64,000 bases of DNA from Bacteroidetes bacterium UBA5697 (GTDB lineage: Bacteria > Bacteroidota > Bacteroidia > B-17B0 > Aurantibacillaceae): positions 6,451 through 70,450 of the forward strand of contig DIHL01000021.1 of NCBI GenBank assembly GCA_002420145.1, in the 5' to 3' direction. The notes under the pieces were generated by a model, which was not told the DNA's origin, did no database searches, and worked only from the letters and a program-made list of their open reading frames with translations. This document shows positions 18,079 to 26,921 of this stretch, one piece after another. Position 1 is the first letter of the stretch. Each line of letters starts with the position of its first letter. A program made the position numbers and the translations under genes.

Positions 18079-19020
18079 ATGGAAGTCAACAAATTTGAAG
18101 ATGTGTTTGAAGGCAAATTAGCCAAAAACGAAATGGTTGAACCAAAAGATTGGATGCCAGACAATTACCGTAAGCATTTAATCCGTCAAATATCTCAACA
18201 TGCTCATTCTGAAATTGTAGGAATGTTACCTGAAGGAAATTGGATTACACGTGCCCCAAGCCTTCGTTCAAAAGTGGTTTTATTAGCTAAGGTACAAGAT
18301 GAAGGTGGACACGGTTTATACCTATACACAGCTGCTGAAACTTTAGGCATTAGCCGCGATGAATTATTAGATAATTTACACACTGGTAAAGCAAAATATT
18401 CGTCAATATTTAATTATCCAACTTTAACATGGGCCGATATTGGCGCTGTAGGTTGGTTAGTAGATGGCGCTGCTATCATGAACCAAGTGATGTTGCAACG
18501 TACATCTTATGGGCCTTATGCTCGTGCAATGGTTCGTATTTGTAAAGAAGAGAGTTTTCATCAACGTCAAGGTTTTGAAATCATGACTCGTTTAGCTTTT
18601 GGAACAGAAGATCAAAAAGCAATGGCGCAAGATGCATTAAATCGTTGGTGGTATCCAACCATGATGATGTTTGGTCCGCCAGATGCAGAATCACCAAATA
18701 GCGAAAATGCTATGAAATGGAGAATTAAGCGTGAAACAAACGACCAGTTACGTCAACGTTTTGTAGACCAAACAGTTCCTCAAGTTCAGTATTTAGGATT
18801 AACAGTTCCTGATGCAAATTTAAAATGGAACGAAGCCAAAAAAGGATACGATTTTAGCGAACCAAATTGGGTTGAATTTAAAAACGTGATTAGCGGAAAT
18901 GGACCTTGTAACAAAGAACGTTTAGCAGCTCGTAACAAAGCTCATAACGATGGCGCTTGGGTAAGAGAAGCGGCGCAAGCATTTGCAAAAAAACGTAACG
19001 AAATTTACGTGGCTGCATAA
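18079..19020 (+). CDS. paaA: Phenylacetyl-CoA epoxidase catalytic subunit PaaA
   Basis: 313 residues, the standard length. Di-iron ferritin-fold protein that epoxidises phenylacetyl-CoA at the 1,2-position with O2. Iron-ligand segments are visible: VQDEGGHGLY (E75, H78) and KEESFHQRQGF (E158, H161). NRWWYPTMMMFGPPDAESPNS is a family signature, seen in parts. First gene of paaABC; paaB follows after 91 bp. Confidence 0.97.
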   Translation: MEVNKFEDVFEGKLAKNEMVEPKDWMPDNYRKHLIRQISQHAHSEIVGMLPEGNWITRAPSLRSKVVLLAKVQDEGGHGLYLYTAAETLGISRDELLDNLHTGKAKYSSIFNYPTLTWADIGAVGWLVDGAAIMNQVMLQRTSYGPYARAMVRICKEESFHQRQGFEIMTRLAFGTEDQKAMAQDALNRWWYPTMMMFGPPDAESPNSENAMKWRIKRETNDQLRQRFVDQTVPQVQYLGLTVPDANLKWNEAKKGYDFSEPNWVEFKNVISGNGPCNKERLAARNKAHNDGAWVREAAQAFAKKRNEIYVAA

Positions 19021-19111
19021 AAAAGAGATAAGTTATACGTTTTGAGTTATTAGATTTAAATAATTTCAAAAAACAAACAACAACATTCAAACAACCAATA
19101 ACTAATTTAAA

Positions 19112-19399
19112 ATGAGTGATAATCAAGGCCCAGTTTGGGAAATATTTTTACAAAAAAAAGCAGGTCAACCATTTGTGCACTGCGGCAGCTTACATGCATT
19201 TGATAAAGAAATGGCTTTACAAAATGCAAGAGATTTATACACACGTCGTAATGAAGGGGTTTCTATTTGGGCAGTTCCATCTAATGCAATTGTAGCAAGT
19301 AGCCCTGAAGACATTGGTCCTTTCTTTGAACCAGCGAATGATAAAGTTTATCGTCATCCAACATTTTATCAAATTCCGGATGCTATAGGCCATATGTAA
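19112..19399 (+). CDS. paaB: Phenylacetyl-CoA epoxidase subunit PaaB
   Basis: 95 residues, typical length. It has the family start GPVWEIFLQKKAGQPFVHCG and the segment NARDLYTRRNEGVSIWAVP. PaaB is a small non-catalytic subunit that bridges PaaA-PaaC modules in the complex. Downstream, 171 bp separate it from paaC; this gap holds three short repeat elements. Confidence 0.96.
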   Translation: MSDNQGPVWEIFLQKKAGQPFVHCGSLHAFDKEMALQNARDLYTRRNEGVSIWAVPSNAIVASSPEDIGPFFEPANDKVYRHPTFYQIPDAIGHM

Positions 19400-19418
19400 T
19401 TATTAATTGAAAGATTTT

Positions 19419-19560
19419 GTCACTTCGAGCGAAGTCGAGAAGTGTTCTTTAAAAATTAAATATTATACCATTAAAAAAAGATGCTGAAACAAGTTCAGCA
19501 TGACATTAAAACACTCAGCAACCTTTGCGAAAAACCTTTGTGTTCTTTGCGGTTAAAGAA
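19419..19560. repeat. Cluster of three short dispersed repeats between paaB and paaC
   Basis: At 19419-19442 GTCACTTCGAGCGAAGTCGA (palindromic core TTCGAGCGAA); at 19480-19505 a GATGCTGAAACAAGTTCAGC-type palindrome; at about 19512-19560 a segment with repeated CTTTGCG-like words. Copies of the first two families recur elsewhere in the window. Confidence 0.85.
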
Positions 19561-19570
19561 AAAAAATAAA

Positions 19571-20329
19571 ATGACAACACAAGACGCATTATTTCAATAT
19601 ACACTTCGATTAGGCGATACTAATTTAATTTTAGGTCAGCGCTTAAGTGAGTGGACTGGTCATGGACCATTTTTAGAAGAAGACTTAGCATTAACTAATA
19701 TAGCATTAGATATTACTGGTACTGCAAAATCATTATTAGAATACGCAGCTAGCATTGAAGGTAAAGGAAGAACAGAAGATGATTTAGCCTATTTTAGAAA
19801 CGATAGACAATATTTTAATGCTCAAATTACGGAACAACCAAACGGCGATTATGCTAGAACGATTGTTCGTCAAGCGATCATAGATTGCTTTGATTTTTAT
19901 TTTTATAATGAATTAGCAAAAAGTAAAGATGAAACTTTAGCTGGCATTGCTCAAAAATCAATCAAAGAAGTCACTTATCATTTACGTCATACATCATCTT
20001 GGGTAGAACGTTTTGGAGATGGCACAGAAGAAAGTCATAACAAAGCTCAAACAGCTGTAAACGAATTATGGCAATATACTGGAGAGTTATTTGAAATGAA
20101 TGAAGTGGATGCTGTTTTAATAAAAGAAGGCATTGCTGTTGATTTAAATATCGTGAAAGCAAAGTGGGAAAAACATATTACTGAATTATTAGAAAAATCT
20201 ACTTTAACAAAACCAGAAAATGTATTCATGCAAACTGGTAGTCGTAAAGGAATTCATACAGAACATTTAGCGTATATCTTAGCAGAAATGCAAGCATTGC
20301 CTCGTATGTATCCTGATGCAAAATGGTAA
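19571..20329 (+). CDS. paaC: Phenylacetyl-CoA epoxidase structural subunit PaaC
   Basis: 252 residues from the ATG at 19571. The frame is open back to 19481, but those 30 codons come from the dispersed repeats and the family starts with MTTQDALFQYTLRLGDTNLI. Ferritin fold (LGQRLSEWTGHGPFLEEDLAL, seen in parts); supports PaaA. The C-terminus GIHTEHLAYILAEMQALPR is conserved. Next come two small exported paralogs rather than paaD. Confidence 0.95.
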   Translation: MTTQDALFQYTLRLGDTNLILGQRLSEWTGHGPFLEEDLALTNIALDITGTAKSLLEYAASIEGKGRTEDDLAYFRNDRQYFNAQITEQPNGDYARTIVRQAIIDCFDFYFYNELAKSKDETLAGIAQKSIKEVTYHLRHTSSWVERFGDGTEESHNKAQTAVNELWQYTGELFEMNEVDAVLIKEGIAVDLNIVKAKWEKHITELLEKSTLTKPENVFMQTGSRKGIHTEHLAYILAEMQALPRMYPDAKW

Positions 20330-20382
20330 AATCAAAGTAGTTTTAATAAGAAGTTAATCATTTAATACTAAAACAATATACC

Positions 20383-20730
20383 ATGAAACATTTTTTATTA
20401 ATTCTTTTTTCGTTTTTTACTTTAGCAATTTATTCTCAGGTTGCGCCTACTCCAAAAATAAAAATTGCCAGATCGCAATTTACAAAAGCAAAAACGATAC
20501 GCGAAATCCTTCCGTCATTTCCAAAAAATTGTCCTATTAGTGAATATAGATTTGCAATAGAAACACCACAATTAAAAAAATCAATTACAATAAAAAATAA
20601 TAAAATTACCTCAGACCTTAAATCAATTGTTAAAAGCATGAAGGCTGGACAAAAATTTTATATCGAAAACATCAAATCAAATTGTAAAAGTCCATTTAAA
20701 ACTAAACATATATTCGTTATTACCAAATGA
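20383..20730 (+). CDS. Small exported protein, possibly GldM C-terminal-domain-like (paralog 1)
   Basis: 115 residues. Signal peptide MKHFLLILFSFFTLAIYSQ. The mature part (REILPSFPKNCPISEYRFAIETPQ...MKAGQKFYIENI..) resembles the pattern of the last domain of the gliding/T9SS protein GldM: strand, I/V-P, strand, then GQ.FYIE.I near the end. This similarity is by eye and uncertain. The next gene is a diverged paralog with the same plan. It lies within the paa run, 53 bp after paaC, so co-transcription with paa genes is likely although the role is unclear. Confidence 0.6.
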   Translation: MKHFLLILFSFFTLAIYSQVAPTPKIKIARSQFTKAKTIREILPSFPKNCPISEYRFAIETPQLKKSITIKNNKITSDLKSIVKSMKAGQKFYIENIKSNCKSPFKTKHIFVITK

Positions 20731-20782
20731 GCTTTAAAATTTAATACAAATTATTTTTGATTACATATAACACAAGCGAAAC

Positions 20783-21136
20783 ATGAAAAAACTACTTTCA
20801 ATTTTCTTAGTATTTATTTCTTCATTTCTTTTTTCTCAAACAAAAGAGTCTAATGAAACAAAAATTTCTGTAGAAAACTTTAAAAAAGCTGTATATGTAA
20901 AAGATATAGTTCCTGAATTACAATCTAATTATGATGTTATTCACGCTGAATATACGTTCTTGAAAAAAGGCATTAAGCACCAAGAAGCTGCTGTAGGCAA
21001 CAAACTACCTATATCCCTATTAAATTACACTTTCAGTTCAGGTAATATTATTTATATTGAATTAAAGGTAAAGGTTTCAGACAATACAAAATCACCTAAA
21101 ATTTTAGCGATAACTAAAAAAATAACTATAGAGTAA
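20783..21136 (+). CDS. Small exported protein, paralog 2 of the preceding gene
   Basis: 117 residues. Signal peptide MKKLLSIFLVFISSFLFSQ. It shares the preceding gene's plan: F.KA..V.DI.P, Y.....Y.F, a Lys-rich middle, SGNIIYIELKV, and a final basic K.ITIE strand. The stop codon overlaps the ATG of a 36-residue membrane ORF (TAATG). Tandem duplication of a periplasmic gene inside a paa operon is unusual. Function unknown. Confidence 0.6.
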   Translation: MKKLLSIFLVFISSFLFSQTKESNETKISVENFKKAVYVKDIVPELQSNYDVIHAEYTFLKKGIKHQEAAVGNKLPISLLNYTFSSGNIIYIELKVKVSDNTKSPKILAITKKITIE

Positions 21137-21246
21137 TGTCATCATTTAAAGAATCTTGGAAAAAACTATCACCTTACTTTGTTGATATATGGCAGTACAT
21201 TGTCATTATCGTAATTATGATTATAGCTGCTATTTTTATTCTTTAA
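21136..21246 (+). CDS. 36-residue membrane micro-protein between paaC and paaD
   Basis: ATG at 21136 overlaps the upstream stop, and TAA at 21244-21246 lies 3 bp before the paaD start. The product is 36 residues: a charged, aromatic N-terminus (MSSFKESWKKLSPYF) and one strong membrane helix (YIVIIVIMIIAAIFIL). The tight fit between two genes and the clean single-pass design argue that it is translated. It may couple translation into paaD, which lacks an ATG. Confidence 0.6.
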   Translation: MSSFKESWKKLSPYFVDIWQYIVIIVIMIIAAIFIL

Positions 21247-21249
21247 ATT

Positions 21250-21741
21250 TTGAGCTATACTAAAGAACATATCCTTTCTCTACTTTCCGAAATTCCAGAT
21301 CCTGAAATTCCAGTCATCTCAATTATTGAATTAGGTGTAATTAGAGACATTGATATTACTGATGATTCTACTATTGCTTTAAAAATCACTCCTACCTACT
21401 CTGGCTGCCCGGCCATGAAACAAATAGAGGATGATGTGAGGAAAAAATTGACAGAAAATGGGTTTACAACTATTACAATTAACACCATTTTTTCTCCTCC
21501 ATGGACAACCGATTGGATAACTCCAGAAGCCAAAGAAAAATTAAGAATTTACGGAATTGCGCCTCCTGAACATAGTACTGAAGATAAAAGCTGGTTAACA
21601 GGCAAAACAAAATCAATAGCGTGTCCTCGATGCAAATCACAAAACACTAAATTAATCTCTCAATTTGGCAGCACCGCTTGTAAAGCACTTTATCAATGTC
21701 AGGATTGCTTGGAGCCATTTGACTATTTCAAGTGCATTTAA
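21250..21741 (+). CDS. paaD: PaaD, phenylacetyl-CoA epoxidase maturation factor
   Basis: 163 residues beginning at TTG (21250); no ATG exists in frame ahead of the conserved start SYTKEHILSLLSEIPDPEIP. The N-terminal domain is DUF59/MIP18-like (IPDPEIPVISIIELGVIRDI). The C-terminal domain is a zinc-ribbon with IACPRCKSQ and ALYQCQDC. PaaD is needed for assembly of the iron centres of the epoxidase. The gene is separated from paaABC by two exported paralogs and a micro-ORF. Confidence 0.93.
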   Translation: MSYTKEHILSLLSEIPDPEIPVISIIELGVIRDIDITDDSTIALKITPTYSGCPAMKQIEDDVRKKLTENGFTTITINTIFSPPWTTDWITPEAKEKLRIYGIAPPEHSTEDKSWLTGKTKSIACPRCKSQNTKLISQFGSTACKALYQCQDCLEPFDYFKCI

Positions 21742-21813
21742 ACTAGGATTATTCGACTAAACTTTATTTTTATATTACGAAATAAGCATTATCTTAGCTT
21801 AAAGTATTTTGCC

Positions 21814-23319
21814 ATGATAAGTAAGTCTTTTTTTAATCTCCTCGTCAATAATTTTCTTGAGCATGTTTTTGTTTTAAATAGTAAAAAAGAAATTACTTTT
21901 CAAACAGAAAACAACTCTTCTCTTTTAGGCTTTACAAATGATGAAATTCTAAAAAAAGGATTTCAATCTTTATTTATCAATCCTCAATTCTCATTAAATG
22001 AAATATTAGACAAGGCTAAAAAATATGGGGAATTTTACGGAACAGAAAATTTTGAACACAAATCAAAAAAATATATTAATGTAGCTTTTCGTGTTTTATA
22101 TCAAGAAGATGAGCCCTCAAAAGAGCAGATGTTTGTTTTTTATTTAAGAGACAATACTCAACAAAATTTGGTTAGAAAAGATATTATCAAAAAAAGCTTA
22201 ACTATTGAAAATCTCTCTAAATCACGTAAAATTAGAGATGGAAAAATTAATGAAGCGATTTATGAAATACTAGAATCTTCATCCAGAGCTATGCATGTAA
22301 CGAGAGTAAATGCATGGTTGTTTGATAAAGATAAAACAGAAATTCAATGTATCGGAAATTTTGATTCAAGAGAAAATAAATTAGTTCCTCAAAGCTCTTT
22401 GCCTCGAATTGCGATGCCGTTATATTTTAATTTATTTGAAACAGAAAAAATTATTATTACCCGAGATACTTTTAATGACCCAAAAATAATTGAGTTGTTA
22501 GATTTTTATTTAAAGCCACACGACATACAATCTTTAATGGACTTTCCTGTTCGTATAGAAGGTGAAATGGTTGGGGTAATTTGTTTTGAAAATGTTGGAG
22601 CTCCAAGAGAATGGAGTTTACAGGAACAAAAATATGGTTTAGTAGCAGCTCAAATGCTATCTCTTACTATTGAATCACATAATAAACAACTTGCTAAAAA
22701 AGCGCTAGAATTAGCATTAGAAGAACAAACTATTTTATTACAAGAAGTTAATCATCGTGTAAAAAACAATTTAAGTATTGTGGCTAGTTTAATGAATTTA
22801 CAAAGCGAAAAATCACATGATGATTACCATAAGCAATTATTTATGGAATGTAGAAATCGTTTAGATTCTATTGCTTCTGTTCACGAACTAATTTACAAAG
22901 CTAAATCATATTCACACATCAACTTTAAAGAATACCTTAATCAAATTATTGAGCACATTTCTAATTCCTACAAATCATTCAATCATATCAAAATTGTAAA
23001 AGGTATTACTGATGTTCATGTAGATATTTCATCAGCCATTCCAATGGCATTAATTGTGAATGAATTAATTACTAATGCCTACAAACATGCTTTTACTAAT
23101 AAAACAGATGGCGTTATTGAGGTTTCTCTTTTAGAAAACAATAATCAAGTTTTCTTAACTATCAAAGATAACGGTAATGGATTTGACAAAACGATTATTC
23201 CTAAAAATTCCATTGGTATGGACATTTTAAGTGGACTCATTGATCAAATTGAAGGAACTTGCAATTTAACAAGCGACGATAAAGGAACTGTATATAAAAT
23301 TTCTTTTTCCAAAAAATAA
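21814..23319 (+). CDS. HisKA_2-type sensor histidine kinase inside the paa locus
   Basis: 501 residues. About 1-125 look like a PAS domain (FEHVFVLNSKKEITF-like opening, NEILDKAKKYGEFYGTE). About 150-290 form a GAF domain (ILESSSRAMHVTRVNAWLFD, MDFPVRIEGEMVGVICFEN). The HisKA_2 phospho-acceptor is H314 in LLQEVNHRVKNNL. The HATPase domain is at about 400-500 (VNELITNAYKHAF, IKDNGNGFD, SIGMDILSGLI). It has no membrane helix. No response regulator is adjacent. It lies 72 bp after paaD and 32 bp before paaG, so it is probably co-transcribed. A role in sensing pathway state is inference. Confidence 0.9.
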   Translation: MISKSFFNLLVNNFLEHVFVLNSKKEITFQTENNSSLLGFTNDEILKKGFQSLFINPQFSLNEILDKAKKYGEFYGTENFEHKSKKYINVAFRVLYQEDEPSKEQMFVFYLRDNTQQNLVRKDIIKKSLTIENLSKSRKIRDGKINEAIYEILESSSRAMHVTRVNAWLFDKDKTEIQCIGNFDSRENKLVPQSSLPRIAMPLYFNLFETEKIIITRDTFNDPKIIELLDFYLKPHDIQSLMDFPVRIEGEMVGVICFENVGAPREWSLQEQKYGLVAAQMLSLTIESHNKQLAKKALELALEEQTILLQEVNHRVKNNLSIVASLMNLQSEKSHDDYHKQLFMECRNRLDSIASVHELIYKAKSYSHINFKEYLNQIIEHISNSYKSFNHIKIVKGITDVHVDISSAIPMALIVNELITNAYKHAFTNKTDGVIEVSLLENNNQVFLTIKDNGNGFDKTIIPKNSIGMDILSGLIDQIEGTCNLTSDDKGTVYKISFSKK

Positions 23320-23351
23320 ATCCCAATTTTAGCTCATTAAATAAACCTATT

Positions 23352-24128
23352 ATGAGCTACATACTTTCAGAATTAAAAGATAAAGTCATGGTTATTACCC
23401 TTAACCGTGCAGATAAATTTAACAGCTTTAATCGCGAAATGGCACTAGAGCTTCAGAGCATTTTAGATAAAGCTGAAACTGATGAAAATGTTAGAGCAAT
23501 AGTTTTAACTGGAACAGGAAAAGCATTTTGTGCTGGACAAGATTTAGCAGAAGCTATAGATCCAAACGGACCTGGAATTGCTAAAATTGTGGATGAGCAT
23601 TACAATCCAATTATTTTAAAAATCCGTAAAATAGAGAAGCCAATTATAGCTGCCGTAAATGGCGTAGCTGCTGGTGCTGGTGCTAATATTGCTTTGGCTT
23701 GCGATATAGTTACAGCAACAAACTCTGCCTCTTTTATCCAAGCATTTAGTAAAATTGGATTGATTCCTGATAGCGGTGGCACGTTCTTTTTACCTCGCTT
23801 AGTAGGTTTTCAAATGGCGACTGCTTTAATGATGACTGGTGATAAAGTAACTGCAACCGAAGCTCAGCAAATGGGCATGATTTATAAAGTTTTTGCTGAT
23901 GATTCATTTATGAATGATGTGTTGGTCTTTGCAAATAATTTAGCCAATATGCCAACAAAAGGCTTAGGATTAACTAAACGTTTATTAAACGAAAGTTTAT
24001 TCAATACTCACGAAAAACAACTAACACGTGAAGGCATTATACAAGTAGATGCCGCTAACACATACGATTATTCGGAAGGAGTAAATGCCTTTTTAGAAAA
24101 ACGCAAGCCTGATTTTAAAGGAAAATAA
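23352..24128 (+). CDS. paaG: PaaG, ring 1,2-epoxyphenylacetyl-CoA isomerase
   Basis: 258 residues of the crotonase family. It has FNSFNREMALELQ, the oxyanion-hole segments AFCAGQDLAE and GVAAGAGANIALACD, and the PaaG-type catalytic Asp (D140 in GLIPDSGGTFFLPRL). PaaG isomerises the ring epoxide to the oxepin-CoA, the next step after PaaABCE. It is the last paa gene in the run; paaF, paaH, paaJ, paaK and paaZ are not in the window, so the pathway must be completed elsewhere. Confidence 0.93.
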   Translation: MSYILSELKDKVMVITLNRADKFNSFNREMALELQSILDKAETDENVRAIVLTGTGKAFCAGQDLAEAIDPNGPGIAKIVDEHYNPIILKIRKIEKPIIAAVNGVAAGAGANIALACDIVTATNSASFIQAFSKIGLIPDSGGTFFLPRLVGFQMATALMMTGDKVTATEAQQMGMIYKVFADDSFMNDVLVFANNLANMPTKGLGLTKRLLNESLFNTHEKQLTREGIIQVDAANTYDYSEGVNAFLEKRKPDFKGK

Positions 24129-24138
24129 TTGGTATAGA

Positions 24139-24194
24139 GTCATGCTGAACTTGTTTCAGCATCTCATCAGACCCTGAAACAAGTTCAGGGTGAC
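24139..24194. repeat. Two copies of the GCTGAA..TTCAGC palindromic repeat downstream of paaG
   Basis: 24139-24164 contains GTCATGCTGAACTTGTTTCA; 24171-24194 holds the related ACCCTGAAACAAGTTCAGGG. This family is common in Bacteroidota intergenic DNA. Read as RNA the two copies can form hairpins and may end the paa transcript. Confidence 0.8.
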
Positions 24195-24277
24195 TTCACT
24201 TTATTAAACTACTTATTGTTTACAATTTTCTTGTATCTCTCCTGCAAAAAAGACGTTATAAGCTTAATTTTACTCTT

Positions 24278-26023
24278 ATGACAAAAAAATCCTATTTCTT
24301 ATTCATATCATTTATATTCTTAGCTTTTGTTTCATTAGCTCAACCAAAAAAAGAATATTATGATAGCGAACAAACAAAACTAAAATCTGAAACAAATATT
24401 GTAAAGGGTATGCCTCATGGCCGACATGTTGAATATTTTAAAAATGGCAACATCTCTCGTAAAGGCTCTTTTTATAACGGAAAAGAAGATAGTACCTGGT
24501 ATTTCTTTTATGAAAATAAAACATTAAAAGCTACAGAGAATTACAATCGCGGTAAAAAAAACGGTCATAATTTTTACTATTTCAAAACAGGTGAATTAGC
24601 TCAAGAAACTGTATTCAATCAAAATTTAGCTGATAGTATTTGGACTTCTTATTACGAAAATAAAACCGTAAAAAGTCGCGAGTCTTTTTCTAAAGGCAAA
24701 AAGCAAGGCGAGTGGTTGTATTATTTTGATAACGGGCAATTAGAAAGTTCAGGGAAATTTTTAAATGATTTAAAAGAAGGTGAAGTGAAAACCTTTTATA
24801 AAGATGGAAAAGCAGCTAGCGTTTCTAATTTTTGTAAAAACAAACCATGTGGTAAAAACATGGAATATTATGAAAATGGTCAACAAAAATTTGAGAAAGA
24901 ATATATTGATTCTGTTACATTTTTACTTCACAGTATGTGGGACGAAAAAGGAAAACCTATTATCGCTAATGGAAATGGAACCTTAACTGCTCAATACACT
25001 AGTGGAATTATTAAAGCTCAAGGAAGTTATCAAAATGGCTACATGCATGGTTTATGGCGTTATTTTCATCCAAACGGAGAATTAGACTATGAAGCAACAT
25101 ACGAAAAAGGCATTTTAAATGGTTATTACTCTTCATACTACCAAAATCACAAAATTAAAAGTGAAGGCCCTTTTGTAAACGGAAAGAAAAATGGCGTTTG
25201 GAAATTTTACACCGAAAAAGGTGAAAAAGAAATGGAGGGTACTTTAAAAGATGGCCTAAGAACAGACAAATGGACTTACTATTACGGTAATGGAAATAAA
25301 GAATCTGAAGGGTATTTTTTAGACGACAAACAAACAGGCACTTGGGAATATTTTTATCCAACTACCGAAAAATGGAAGCAAGGAAATTTTGAAAATGATT
25401 TAAAAACTGGCATTTGGACTACTTGGTTTGAAAACGGCAAAAAATTACAAGAAGGTCCTTATACCGTAGGCAAAGAAAATGGACAATGGCAAAGCTGGTA
25501 TATTAATGGACAATTAAAAGATCAGGGAAGTTTTAAAAACGCTCAAATATCAGGCTTATGGGAAGGTTGGTACATCAACGGAAAACCAAATTATAAGGGA
25601 GAATACAACGAAAAAGGCAAAAAACAAGGGCTTTGGGAATATTGGTATGAAACCGGACAATATCGCGAAAAAGGTTCTTATGTAAGTGGCATTAAACACG
25701 GGCATTGGACCAGTTACCACGAAAAAGGCAACTTTGTTGATAGTGAAGGAAATTACAGTAAAGGGAAACAACATGGTACATGGACCTATTACTACGAAAC
25801 TGGTGGCATTATGAAAACCCAAAACTTTAAAGACGGTCGTCTCTCTGGAAAATCTATCAGTTATTATTCAAACAATAAAATTCAATCTGTGAGCAATTAC
25901 AAAGTAATAAGCGAGAAACGAAAAGGGAAAAAACAAAGTGTGGCAGATGGAGATTGGATATTTTATGATAAAACAGGCAATGAAATTAGTAGAATTACCT
26001 ACAAAAATGGTGTGAAAAAGTAA
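24278..26023 (+). CDS. YwqK/MORN-like repeat protein, exported
   Basis: 581 residues. Signal peptide MTKKSYFLFISFIFLAFVSLAQ. The rest is about 22 repeats of about 23 residues with the pattern YxNGxxxxxGxxxxGxxxGxWxxY (GLWRYFHPNGELDYEATYEKG, seen in parts). These MORN-variant repeats are often annotated as YwqK-family antitoxin, but no toxin gene is adjacent, so that label is not supported. Possibly an outer-membrane-associated structural protein. The gene stands alone downstream of palindromic repeats. Confidence 0.85.
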   Translation: MTKKSYFLFISFIFLAFVSLAQPKKEYYDSEQTKLKSETNIVKGMPHGRHVEYFKNGNISRKGSFYNGKEDSTWYFFYENKTLKATENYNRGKKNGHNFYYFKTGELAQETVFNQNLADSIWTSYYENKTVKSRESFSKGKKQGEWLYYFDNGQLESSGKFLNDLKEGEVKTFYKDGKAASVSNFCKNKPCGKNMEYYENGQQKFEKEYIDSVTFLLHSMWDEKGKPIIANGNGTLTAQYTSGIIKAQGSYQNGYMHGLWRYFHPNGELDYEATYEKGILNGYYSSYYQNHKIKSEGPFVNGKKNGVWKFYTEKGEKEMEGTLKDGLRTDKWTYYYGNGNKESEGYFLDDKQTGTWEYFYPTTEKWKQGNFENDLKTGIWTTWFENGKKLQEGPYTVGKENGQWQSWYINGQLKDQGSFKNAQISGLWEGWYINGKPNYKGEYNEKGKKQGLWEYWYETGQYREKGSYVSGIKHGHWTSYHEKGNFVDSEGNYSKGKQHGTWTYYYETGGIMKTQNFKDGRLSGKSISYYSNNKIQSVSNYKVISEKRKGKKQSVADGDWIFYDKTGNEISRITYKNGVKK

Positions 26024-26086
26024 CCGAAAAATAATATGCCTATTTTTTAAAAAAAAGTATCTTTACTTAAATTATAATTACCCAAT

Positions 26087-26917
26087 ATGTTTTTAAATAT
26101 TAAATCATTTGTATTGATTAGTTCTGCAGCATTTATTTTAAGTGCTTGTGGCGGAAGTAAACAAGAAGAAGTGGATGCTTCAGATGATGGAGCGGCTGTA
26201 GTAGGATTAGATTCTCAAAAAATTTCTGCTCAAAATGTATTTAATACAATCCCTTCAAGAGATGTTCTTCTTGACCTTATTAAACAAGCTAATACTGAAT
26301 ACAATGTGCAGTATTTAAATAATCCTGACGATGTGAGTAAATATTTTTTGGAAAGTAGTAGAGCATTAAACTTAGGGGTATATGGCGCCGATTTAAATGT
26401 AGCAAGCATCTATGATCAAACCCAAGAATCAATGTTATTCTTTAAATGTGTGAATGTAATTGCAAAAACCATTGGTGTTAGCAATTCATTTGACGAGAAT
26501 ATGGGTGATAGAATGAATGCTAATCAATCCAACAGAGATTCGACTTTAAATATTATTTCTCAAGCATTTAAAAGTGCTGATAATACCTTAAGAAAAAATG
26601 GTCGTCCTGGAACATCATCATTACTAGTAGCAGGAGCATGGATTGAAGGTTTATACATTGCTTGCCAAACGGCTAAGGAAACTAAAAGCGAAGCTATGAT
26701 TAAAGAAATTTTTAATCAAAATGAATCGTTAACTAACTTAATTGAACTAATAGAAGTATCAAAAGTGACTAGCGAAGCCCAATATGTTCTTACAGATTTA
26801 AAATCAGTAAAAAAAATCATCGAATCAAAAACTGATAAAGTATTTACAGTAGATGCTTTAAAAGAATTAGATACTAAAATTACAGAAATTAGAACTAAAA
26901 TTATTTCTACAAAGTAA
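26087..26917 (+). CDS. Hypothetical lipoprotein
   Basis: 276 residues. Lipobox in SAAFILSACGGSKQEE with lipidated Cys at 21. The mature part is mostly helical (LLDLIKQANTEYNVQYL, YFLESSRALNLGVYGADLNVA, AGAWIEGLYIACQTAKE) and of a type seen in Bacteroidota genomes without a known role. It ends 4 bp before the gamma-carbonic anhydrase gene, so the two probably share a transcript. Confidence 0.75.
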   Translation: MFLNIKSFVLISSAAFILSACGGSKQEEVDASDDGAAVVGLDSQKISAQNVFNTIPSRDVLLDLIKQANTEYNVQYLNNPDDVSKYFLESSRALNLGVYGADLNVASIYDQTQESMLFFKCVNVIAKTIGVSNSFDENMGDRMNANQSNRDSTLNIISQAFKSADNTLRKNGRPGTSSLLVAGAWIEGLYIACQTAKETKSEAMIKEIFNQNESLTNLIELIEVSKVTSEAQYVLTDLKSVKKIIESKTDKVFTVDALKELDTKITEIRTKIISTK

Positions 26918-26921
26918 TCGC

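Noticed and set aside
19481..19570. Extended N-terminus of PaaC
   Set aside because: The first 30 codons of the open frame are made of dispersed repeats and the family's conserved start is at 19571.
24278..26023. Toxin-antitoxin system from the YwqK name
   Set aside because: No toxin gene is next to it, and the protein has a signal peptide and only MORN-like repeats.
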